This document shows, piece after piece, positions 1-8,500 of a stretch of 64,000 nucleotides of DNA; position 1 is the first letter of the stretch; every line of letters starts with the position of its first letter. This DNA comes from Spirosoma linguale DSM 74 (GTDB lineage Bacteria; Bacteroidota; Bacteroidia; Cytophagales; Spirosomataceae): contig CP001769.1 of assembly GCA_000024525.1 (NCBI GenBank), positions 6,419,001 to 6,483,000 on the forward strand, given 5' to 3'. The notes beneath the pieces were generated by a model. That model ran no database searches. It had not been told where the DNA came from and saw only the letters and a list, made by a program, of their open reading frames with translations. Both the position numbers and the translations under genes were made by a program.

Positions 1-137
1 GCAGGACGAAATGCCTGCACCCCTGACAGCACATCCGTATCGGTCTGCTGAAACGGACCAGCCGTCCCAGCCATATGGGCTGTAGAAAGCGATGTGTCTA
101 CGTGGTCGAGCCGGATACTTTCGCCAATACCGAGCAA
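1..137 (-). CDS. Partial open frame running off the left edge
   Basis: An open frame on the minus strand follows the receiver gene's stop codon by six bases and continues past the window edge without a stop. The first possible start is a TTG at 137; an ATG lies at 74. The visible residues (about 45, including LDHVDTSLSTAHMAGTAG) do not match a family I recognise. The position suggests a third gene of the cheB/receiver operon. Start and function are uncertain. Confidence 0.3.
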   Translation of the reverse strand, partial: MLGIGESIRLDHVDTSLSTAHMAGTAGPFQQTDTDVLSGVQAFRP

Positions 138-143
138 CCTGAA

Positions 144-572
144 TTAAGCAGACAAGTGTGAATCGAATGGCTGGTTCATGGTCAGCCAGTAATGACAGGT
201 AGACTCCATCAGGTTCCTGAGCGAGTCAAAATCCATTGGTTTTTGCAAAAACGAATTGACGCCAAGCCGATAGCCTTTCTGGATATCCTCCGGAGAGGCA
301 TCGGCGCTGAGCATCACTACGGGCACTATGTTCCAGTAGGGATGCTGTTTAATGAGTTGCAGGGTTTGATACCCGTCTCGGTTCGGCATATGCCGGTCGA
401 GCATGATCAGAGCTGGCCGCTCCATCGTACGAAGCACATGGTGCGCCAGGGCGTTTCCACCGTCAAACAAACGCAGTTGATAGGTTGGCAGATGTCGGGC
501 AAAGATGCCCTGTACCAGATAGCGGTAGTCATAGGCATCATCCACGAGGTATACTTCTTTAGGATTGGTCAT
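144..572 (-). CDS. Single-domain response regulator (receiver)
   Basis: This 142-residue protein is essentially one CheY-like receiver domain with no output domain. The acidic pair VDD sits near residues 10-12. The phospho-acceptor aspartate lies in LIMLDRHMPNRDGY near residue 59. The conserved Ser/Thr region is VVMLSADAS, and the conserved lysine is in FLQKPMD near residue 111. It should be phosphorylated by a histidine kinase and act by protein-protein contact. It starts 20 bp after the stop of the CheB-like gene on the same strand, so the two are probably co-transcribed. No kinase is visible in the window. Confidence 0.88.
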   Translation of the reverse strand: MTNPKEVYLVDDAYDYRYLVQGIFARHLPTYQLRLFDGGNALAHHVLRTMERPALIMLDRHMPNRDGYQTLQLIKQHPYWNIVPVVMLSADASPEDIQKGYRLGVNSFLQKPMDFDSLRNLMESTCHYWLTMNQPFDSHLSA

Positions 573-592
573 GGGCTATCGAAACAATTAAA

Positions 593-1582
593 TTATCCGG
601 CAAACACCAGCGGACGCAACTGCCGGATTTTCCACTCAGCCTCGCTGATTTGAGTTCGGTATTCCTGAGCGGCCCTTACATTACCTCCCTCTTCCAGGAC
701 CTGAGCAGCCTTCTCCAGGAGCATCACTGTCTCCTCCAGTGCCCGAATGGCGTTCCACAGAGATTCTTCTACGGATCGTTTTACGCCACTCAGCAACGAA
801 CTGGCCGTATAGCCGTGCCCGGTATGACAGCGATAGCGCAGGAGGGTACCTTCCTGAATACTTGTCATTACGCCGTGGCATTCGGGGCAAGTCAGGGGCG
901 AAAGGTCACCCTCTTCTAAAATTGTCATATCAAAGGAATTTTCCTCTTCCGCGATCTTTACTTCTTTTTGCAGACGAAGCTGATCCTTTTGGGCAAGGAT
1001 TGGCCGCTCATTAACCGTTTCCTGGGTTAACCTAGTCAACAGGGCCGCCATTTCGCTAATGGGTACACTATGATCGACCACCACGTTCTCCCGAACGCTT
1101 TCCGGCATACTGGGATAAAGAGCCTCTTCGGGTTCCTGAATAACACTGACCCCGCCTAACCGTTTTACGGTCCACATGCCGGACGTCCCATCGTTGAGCA
1201 AACCCGTAAGTACGACCCCGATTACGCGCGGGCCGTAGCAATAAGCTGCCGACCGGAACAAGGCATCAATAGAAGGCCTGAACCGGTTCTCTTTAGGCCC
1301 CCTCTTTACCAGCACCGTTTCGTTTTCAATGAGCAGATGATGGTCTGGCGGGGCAACATAGATGTGTCCCCGCTGAATCGGTTCTCCATCGACAGGCTGA
1401 GTTGCCTTGATATTACCCGCAAAATTCAAAATACGGGGTAAATAACTTGGCGCATCTGCGGCTATATGCTGAACAATAAAAATGGTAGCCGATAAATCGG
1501 GCGGTAAACCGGCTACGAGTTCTCGAAGCGCATACACACCACCCGCCGAAGCACCAATCACGACAATATCCCGTTTGGTCAT
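593..1582 (-). CDS. CheB-like protein-glutamate methylesterase with C-terminal zinc-ribbon-like tail
   Basis: Residues 1-190 form a CheB methylesterase domain without the usual N-terminal receiver. The catalytic triad is visible: Ser12 in IGASAGG, His39 in VQHIAAD and Asp131 in LTGLLNDGTSGM. Residues ~230-265 hold CPECHG and, 19 residues further on, YRCHTGHGY, a Cys/His pattern seen in stand-alone CheB-like proteins of Bacteroidota. The last ~60 residues are helical (ALEETVMLLEKAAQVLEEGG). The usual reaction is demethylation or deamidation of chemoreceptor glutamates. No receptors or CheR lie nearby, so the substrate here may not be a chemoreceptor. It is the likely first gene of an operon with the receiver protein. 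Confidence 0.88.
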   Translation of the reverse strand: MTKRDIVVIGASAGGVYALRELVAGLPPDLSATIFIVQHIAADAPSYLPRILNFAGNIKATQPVDGEPIQRGHIYVAPPDHHLLIENETVLVKRGPKENRFRPSIDALFRSAAYCYGPRVIGVVLTGLLNDGTSGMWTVKRLGGVSVIQEPEEALYPSMPESVRENVVVDHSVPISEMAALLTRLTQETVNERPILAQKDQLRLQKEVKIAEEENSFDMTILEEGDLSPLTCPECHGVMTSIQEGTLLRYRCHTGHGYTASSLLSGVKRSVEESLWNAIRALEETVMLLEKAAQVLEEGGNVRAAQEYRTQISEAEWKIRQLRPLVFAG

Positions 1583-2020
1583 GCTATCGAGTAAATAAAG
1601 CTTCGCTTTCCGCAGCGAACTATAGTTGTCCTAAGACAAACCCGAAGAAACTTGTCTGAGACGATAGCGATGTAATTTGTGAGGATGTGGCGTCGCCCCG
1701 GAAGACATAAGACACTATTGCCAGACAATCGGGTACGTGGCCTTTGCAAATCGGTGCCTGTGGACGTAGCTGCCGCAAGCCCGTCAATCTGCTTACCGAT
1801 TGATTACGTATGATAGTCGTTTGTAGCTACAAAAACAGCCCCACGATAAAAAAAGAAGCGCGTTGCCCTCGCAGCCAGTCAGAATAGGTATGGTAATTTT
1901 TCTTTGATCAATTTATTTTCAGGCTATTCACAAAGCCTACCAAAATTAAAGACTAACTCATTGAATGTCAAATGCTTACAAAATAGTACATGCCGTTAGA
2001 TACACCTAGTACCGTTTTAG

Positions 2021-2028
2021 TACATTTG
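2021..2028 (+). promoter_or_regulatory. Bacteroidota-type -7 box (TACATTTG)
   Basis: TACATTTG fits the Bacteroidota primary-sigma consensus TAnnTTTG and lies 34 bp before the ATG at 2062. No clear TTTG -33 element is visible. If the box is used, transcription starts inside the longer in-frame extension, which argues for the start at 2062 rather than 1990. The rest of the divergent gap (1583-2020) shows no gene; the cheB-like operon promoter must lie there but I could not place it. Confidence 0.5.
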
Positions 2029-2061
2029 TCGCTAATTCCACAACCATTCTTAACTAACTAT

Positions 2062-2517
2062 ATGTGCCTTAATCCCCGTATTCTTCTTATTGAGGATAAT
2101 CCCGACGATGTAGTCTCACTTTGTCTGGCTCTTGAAGAAAGCGTGCCGAATGTCCGGCTGGCGGTGGTCAATGACCAATCCGGTTTAGTAAATTACTTAC
2201 GCCACATCGAGCAGGATAACCACCAGGTGCCCTGGTTGATTTTCCTGGACATGGATTTCCCAGACTCGGTTGACGGGTCCCGAGCCATTTCACAACTTCA
2301 AAGCTATTTTTTGACCTCATCGAGACGCTCGATTCCGGTTATTGCCATGAGCTCGTCTACATCTCTTGCTGATGTACGGGAATTACAAAAAGCAGGCGCC
2401 AACGCTTACCTGATCAAATCCGATAATTTCCAGCAGTTGGTAGACGACTGCCGGAACATCGCCCGGCACTGGTTTAAAACGGTCCTGTTACCGCCTGACT
2501 CACCCGATTACAACTAA
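2062..2517 (+). CDS. Receiver-domain response regulator (Rcp1-like)
   Basis: A receiver domain of about 151 residues. Features are ILLIEDNPDD at the N-terminus, the phospho-acceptor region WLIFLDMDFPDSVDG, PVIAMSSST, and the conserved lysine in YLIKSDNF. The EDNPDD start and the extended loop after the phospho-aspartate resemble the Rcp1 subgroup that partners with phytochrome-like or hybrid kinases. I chose the ATG at 2062 because the domain begins at once and a promoter-like box lies just upstream; a longer frame from 1990 is open but adds only unstructured residues. It is divergent from the CheB-like operon. The partner kinase is not visible. Confidence 0.85.
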   Translation: MCLNPRILLIEDNPDDVVSLCLALEESVPNVRLAVVNDQSGLVNYLRHIEQDNHQVPWLIFLDMDFPDSVDGSRAISQLQSYFLTSSRRSIPVIAMSSSTSLADVRELQKAGANAYLIKSDNFQQLVDDCRNIARHWFKTVLLPPDSPDYN

Positions 2518-2529
2518 TACGGGAGCCCC

Positions 2530-3810
2530 TTACTTTACCAGTAGTTCAATAGACTTGACACCTTGAGAGGTGGTTAACTGACCAATATACAGGCCATTGG
2601 GAAACTCTTTAACCTCCCACGTTACGCGGTTTAATGCACCAGCCTGAGCTTTACCGGTCTGGAGCGAACGCAACACACTACCTTTCATGTCCAGAATGTT
2701 CAGTGTGTACTCTCCGCCTTGTGGCAGTACAAACTCAATGGCCGTCTTTGTCTCGAACGGGTTAGGGTAGTTGCGCAGTAAGAAGGCGTCGGTAGACACC
2801 GGCGCCTTTACAGCCGCTTCTGCACCAGCGAGCGACGTCAGGGAGCGGGAGTCGGTACTGGCATCATAAACGACAACATAATGATGATCCTGACGGGCTG
2901 ATTTACCGCATAGATCCGTCAGAACAAAGGTGACTGAGTAAACACCGGCTTTGGTATACCGATGAGTACCCCGTACGGTGAACCCCTCAATGACCCCGAC
3001 CGACGATGTTTCGTCTCCCCAGTACCACACAGCCTGACCGCTATTGGTATCGGTAAAATTAACGGTAAGGTTCGCTTCATTGCCGATCTTTACCGGATCG
3101 CCGGGGGCTTTTATCAGGCTTACAACCGGTGTCGCGTTGGTTACAGTAACGGTTTGTGTAACAGGGACTGCTGCATTTCCATTAATATCGCTGACATGCC
3201 AGGTAACGGTTGTTGTCCCCACCGGATACTCGGCCGCTAAGGGTTTACCATCACTACGTACGCCAATGGGCTGACCAACCGAGCAGTTATCCGTGGCCAA
3301 CGCGAACAGGTCGACAACGGCTCCCGGCTTACCAGCGTCGTTTGGAAGCACTTTATCACCATTGGTACTGATAACCGGTGCTTCGCTATCGAGTACGGTT
3401 ATGGTTTGTGTAACGGGGGATACAGTATTGCCATCCATAAGGCTCCAGACAATGGTTGTGACACCGGCCAAATACTCGGCACTTAATGGTTTTCCATCGC
3501 TGCGTACCGCTTTCGGTTTTCTTACAGAACCGTTTCCGATTGCTAATGCCGATGCTTTGAAGACAACTCCGCACTTACCAGCCTTGTACGTAAACGTTTT
3601 GTCGCCATTGGTTTTAATGACCGGTGTTTTCCTGTCAACTACCGTGACGCTTTTCGTACCGGTAGCTGTTGCCTCCGCCGGATACCCGGTCGCTGGTAAC
3701 TGGTTTGATTTAGCATAAGCCGCTTCGGGGTAAAAGCCTGTTACCAGATACGCGAGAATGCAAAGAAGACGAACCTGATTTAGTAACCTCTCCCCCTTTC
3801 TCTCTACCAT
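2530..3810 (-). CDS. Secreted HYR/PKD protein with T9SS sorting tail
   Basis: The 426-residue product starts with a signal peptide (basic MVERKGERLLNQ, then LLCILAYLVTGFYPEAAYA). Two HYR-like domains follow (about 55-145 and 145-230). They share phrases such as NGDK, VRSDGKPL, AEY and VTQT. A PKD-like domain (about 235-320; YWGDETS and HRYTKAGVYSVTF) comes next. The last ~75 residues are a type A T9SS C-terminal domain with NYPNPFETKT, YTLNILDMKGSVL, PNGLYIGQL and a lysine end. The protein is expected to cross the outer membrane through the type IX system and be anchored or released. The frame is open to 3930, but the signal peptide places the start at 3810. Confidence 0.82.
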   Translation of the reverse strand: MVERKGERLLNQVRLLCILAYLVTGFYPEAAYAKSNQLPATGYPAEATATGTKSVTVVDRKTPVIKTNGDKTFTYKAGKCGVVFKASALAIGNGSVRKPKAVRSDGKPLSAEYLAGVTTIVWSLMDGNTVSPVTQTITVLDSEAPVISTNGDKVLPNDAGKPGAVVDLFALATDNCSVGQPIGVRSDGKPLAAEYPVGTTTVTWHVSDINGNAAVPVTQTVTVTNATPVVSLIKAPGDPVKIGNEANLTVNFTDTNSGQAVWYWGDETSSVGVIEGFTVRGTHRYTKAGVYSVTFVLTDLCGKSARQDHHYVVVYDASTDSRSLTSLAGAEAAVKAPVSTDAFLLRNYPNPFETKTAIEFVLPQGGEYTLNILDMKGSVLRSLQTGKAQAGALNRVTWEVKEFPNGLYIGQLTTSQGVKSIELLVK

Positions 3811-4266
3811 AGACGATGGCAATTGATCATAACAAGGTATACCTGTGCATGGGAAATTGCTTGATGGACGGTTTAGCCAGCCAAACAACCTTATGTAACT
3901 GGGTTTATAACGATCTAATGCATGCATCATACCTTATTAACTTGTAGCGTGGATACCAAAAAACTTCTATTATTCAGGTGTGTAAACCAACGTAGGTGAA
4001 TTGGTTTTATCACCAGATTTTCGCGGATACGGATAACTCTATTATCACCTTCAATTTATCGTTCACAAAAATAGATGTTATAAATCATACAACGGTGAAA
4101 TAAACTTACAACTATACTCGTTTTTACTAACCGCTTAATAACTTTAGGTTAATTTTATTAGAGCAAATAAGACGCGTGTAATTATTACTTATACCTCTAC
4201 CGAATAAGCCCTTTAATCAAAAAAACTGACTATCTATAAACCTGTCTAAATGGCCGAAATTTCACT

Positions 4267-4320
4267 AAATTTATTACAAAAATAATTAACTAAAGCATTA
4301 ATTAATTTTGTAATAAATTT
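4267..4320. repeat. 23-bp AT-rich inverted repeat
   Basis: The outer 15 bp are a perfect match (AAATTTATTACAAAA at 4267-4281 against its complement at 4306-4320). The pairing continues inward to ~23 bp with one mismatch, leaving an 8-nt loop. It lies in a gap with no convincing gene from 3811 to 5078. No U-tract follows, so this is not a standard terminator. Confidence 0.7.
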
Positions 4321-5078
4321 CTATCAATCAGTAGCTTACCTTAGTTTACAGTTAAACTTCTAATCATCTACTATTACTATTTACCACGGTTTTTTTCTTC
4401 ACATCCACTACCAATTTCTTTATTAACCGGTAGTAAATTAATAAACTAAGCCAATCCATATACCGACAGACTTGTATCTGTTACCTAGATGTTAATATAT
4501 CAATTATGCAACACTTTTAGACAGATCCTGTATTTACTATTACTCAGCGACTGGTCAAATCTTGGTTAGCCATACAAAGCTCTTTTGTCAACACGAAAGC
4601 GGCACGTATTTTTGTTTAAGCTATAATGCCTAGAAAGGAATGAGTAGTGTGAACATTTGTCTCAATTTGCCGGCAGACAAATAACTCTTTGTCACTCATT
4701 TTTTATCAACTCAGTTCCATTTTTATTGATCTTTTTTTTGCGACTTGTTGACACTACTAATTACGTCGGTTATTCCGAAAGTGTGAATTAACAAATCGAT
4801 AAATTTTTTGTACATGGAATAAATTTTCACATAACATCGTGTTTAAAATTTTAGTGAATAGTAAACATAACTAACGATGTAATATGTCTTTCAGATTATC
4901 TTCCGAAAGAGTCTGAACAGTACAAATAGCAACGTTGCCCCAATAACGTATTTATTGTTAAGAAGCTGGTCTGTTTACAGTCAGGTTAACAAACGCTCAA
5001 CTAATGAATTGACAATGCTATCCAGATGAATGTCTACAGCCAAAAACGGCCAACACGCATTCACCAAACACCAACTTT

Positions 5079-5246
5079 ATGATTATGAAAAATTTAAGAA
5101 AAGTGTACCCAGCGAGTTATACGAGCACACCTGGTCTCCGGTATGCTTTTCGCGCTCATTCTCTCTCGGGAAGCCCAACAAAAGGCCAACTACGCGACTG
5201 GCATAGTGCCTACTGCCTACCTGTCTGGCAGACTATTGAGGCATAA
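5079..5246 (+). CDS. Possible small peptide, 55 residues
   Basis: An ATG at 5079 (second ATG at 5085) opens a 55-codon frame ending in TAA at 5244-5246. The product begins MIMKNLRKVYPASYTS and ends LPVWQTIEA. It is slightly basic, has no signal peptide or membrane segment, and matches nothing I know. It sits between an AT-rich gap and the long leader of the repeat-protein gene. It could be a real small gene or chance. Confidence 0.2.
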   Translation: MIMKNLRKVYPASYTSTPGLRYAFRAHSLSGSPTKGQLRDWHSAYCLPVWQTIEA

Positions 5247-5532
5247 CGTTCACGAAGATCTCAGCCAGGACAACGTACGTTATCAAGCCAGCTGTCTGTA
5301 AACGCAGCAGATCTTCGTTTTTGATATTGTTCATGTATATACGCACCAGTGGTGATGGCTGGCAGACAGTCCGTTCAACCTACCTGCACTGTATGTACTA
5401 CTGACTCAATATTCTGCTTTATTCCAGCTACTTCCTGAAGTTCGGTTATGATTTGACTAACTCAAACACAGCCGACTCCATTTGCGGTAGCCGCATGCTG
5501 CACAGGTGCCGATGACTGATCATGATTCCCCG

Positions 5533-5546
5533 CGTTAGCGCTAACG
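5533..5546. promoter_or_regulatory. 14-bp palindrome, possible operator
   Basis: CGTTAGCGCTAACG is a perfect palindrome 34 bp upstream of the repeat-protein start. A symmetric site with a central CG and this spacing resembles operators of the LacI family; this is inference. It could control the two-gene unit 5581-11788. The remaining leader from 5247 shows no other clear element. Confidence 0.4.
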
Positions 5547-5580
5547 TGGCAACCAATTTAATTAACTCAATTTCATTATT

Positions 5581-8500
5581 ATGAAACACGTATTCTTGTT
5601 ATTGTTCCTGTTTGCCAGCATCACTTCCCTACAAGCTCAGGTGTCGGAAACAACAGGAATCCGACTTTACCGGGTTAACGATCATCTTGTCAAAACAGAA
5701 GCAGACGGCTCTAACCCGATCAGCTATCCGTTTGCCAATGTGCAGGTACGCGCAGCCAATGACCTGATAGAAGTGGGCATTACAAGTGCCGCTACTCTCT
5801 ATTACACTCCCTCACTTTTTCTTAATGACCAGGGGGTTCCGTACGGCAGCACGGTCAATTCAGCCGTTAGTACTTTCCTGCAAACCATTCCCGGCACTTC
5901 ATCCACAGGCAGTAGTGGAACAGCCGTGACAACCGATGCCAGCCTGCTAACATCGGGCACGCTGGACGATGCCCGCCTGAGTGCCAACGTGGTCAAGACA
6001 ACCGGTTCTTACTCGAACCCCACCTGGCTAAACGCCCTCGACCCTACCTGCATCACCCAAACCAGTCTCCACCGGTTCGTCTCTGACACGGAGAAAGAGG
6101 CCTGGAACAACAAGCCTGACCTTGCCCAGGTGCGCTCAGTCGTCAAGGACAGCCTGCGTACCTACACCTTCGTCAATGCGGGCGTTGTCACCAACGGTTC
6201 TTCCACCACCGTCACCATCCCCACCGGGGGCGGGGGTGCTTCCATGCCGGTTGACAGTGTCCTGAGTAGCACATCGCCCAACGCCATTGCTAACTCGGCC
6301 GTGACCAGGGCCATCAACCAGGCCAATGCCAGCATTGCTACTAACACCACAGCGATTAGTCAGGCCAACGCCAGCATTGCTACTAATACCACGGCCATTA
6401 ATCAGGCCAACGCCAACATTGCCGCCAATACCACGGCCATCACCGCCAATGCGGCCAGCATAACCGCTTTGCAAACCCAGCTCACGTCCGTCACTACCCA
6501 GTCAGGGCCGGTGGACGATGCCCGCCTGAGTGCCAACGTGGTTAAAACGACCGGCTCCTATTCAAACCCCACCTGGCTAAACGCCCTTGACCCTACCCGC
6601 ATCACCCAAACCAGTCTCCACCGGTTCGTCTCTGACAGTGAGAAAGAGGCCTGGAACAACAAGCCCGACCTTACCCAGGTGCGCTCAGTCGTCAAGGACA
6701 GCCTGCGCACCTACACCTTCGTCAATGCGGGCGTTGTCACCAACGGCTCATCCACCACCGTCACCATCCCCACCGGGGGCGGGGGCGCTTCCATGCCGGT
6801 CGATAGTGTCCTGAGTAGCACATCGCCCAACGCCATTGCTAACTCGGCCGTGACCAGGGCCATCAACCAGGCCAATGCCAGCATTGCCACTAACACCACG
6901 GCGATTAGTCAGGCCAACGCCAACATTGCCGCCAATACCACGGCCATTGCTACTAACACAGCGGCCATCGCCACTAATGCGGCCAGTATAACCGCTCTGC
7001 AGACCCAGGTGACGGCCGCTACGGCTACGCTATCAGGTCCGGTGGATGATACCCGGCTGAGCGCCAATGTGGTTAAAACAACCGGCTCGTATTCAAATCC
7101 AGGCTGGATAAGTGCTTTTGACCCTACCCGTATTACCCAGACCAGTTTATACAGGTTTGTCAGTGATAGCGAGAAGGAGACCTGGAATAATAAGACTGAT
7201 CTCTCGCAGGTTCGGTTAGCCATCAAAGACAGTGTTCGCGCCATTACCTTCGTTAATGCCGTGGTTACCAGCAATGGAAATTCACTCACCGTAACCATCC
7301 CGAACGGGGGTACCAATGGTAGTTCGGTAACGGTCGATAATGCGCTGAGTCCCACATCGACCAACCCGCTCACCAATGCAGCCATAAACGCGGCCTTCAA
7401 TCAGGTTAACAATAACATTGCGGCAAACACGGCGGGCATCGCCACCAACACGACCGCTATCAATCAGGTAAATGCCACTATCTCCAATTTGTCGAATACC
7501 GTTGCGGCAAACACAGCCACTGTAACCAGCAGCGCAGCCAGTGTAACGGCCTTACAGACACAATTGGCCATAACCATGGCTCAGGTAGCCAGCCTGTCGG
7601 CATTGGTTGGTCAATTGCAGGAGCAGATCGCTATTAGTTCGGGCACATACACCATATCGACACCAACACTTACGGCATCAATTTCCAGCAATACATCTAT
7701 ATTACTTTCCTGGGGAGCATCGACCAACGCAACCTCGTATACGCTGGAGTCAGCGACAAATTCTGGTTTTACGGAAAACCTGACCATGCTGTCTGTACTC
7801 TCAGGTACCAGTTATACAGCAACGGGACTGACAGCTGGCATAACCTATTTTTTCCGGATCAGGGCATCGGGCGGATCAAATACGTCCCCATCCGGCTATG
7901 GCACTGTGTCGGCTACTATTTCAACGGTTCAGCCAACGCTCGCTGCGCCCACAAACGTAGTGGCGTCGGTAGTCAGTTCATCAGCCATTACCGTTTCGTG
8001 GAGCGCGTCGCCCAACGCCACCAGTTACTCGGTTCGTTACGCCACCAATAGCAGCATGAACTCGGCAACCAGCATTACTACCTCCACCAACAGCATTGCG
8101 CTTACAGGCTTGACACCCGGCACGTCTTACTTTATTGACGTTTCGGCCAGTGCTGCCGGGTTCACCCAGTCGGCAACCAGCGCCATCGTTACAGCAACGA
8201 CCAGTGCGCCGGTACCAACGCTGGCAACACCGACAAACGTAGTGGCGTCGGTCATGAGCGAATCGGCCATTACCGTTTCCTGGACGGGCACCCTCAATGC
8301 TACCAGTTATTCGGTCCGTTATGCGCCTACCAGTGATATGACCTCGGCAACAACGGTCACGACCGCTACCAACAGCGTTACGCTGACGGGCCTGGCGCCG
8401 GTGACAACCTACTACATTGATGTATCGGCGATGGCATCGGGCTTCACTCCGTCAGCAGCCAGCCCGGCTGTTGCGGCAACGACCAGTGCGCCTACGCCAA

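Noticed and set aside
1990..2061. N-terminal extension of the receiver gene from ATG 1990
   Set aside because: A promoter-like box (TACATTTG, 2021) lies inside it and the receiver domain begins at once from ATG 2062.
5802..7400. Minus-strand frames opposite the repeat protein
   Set aside because: They mirror the tandem repeats on the coding strand and have no own start context or domains.
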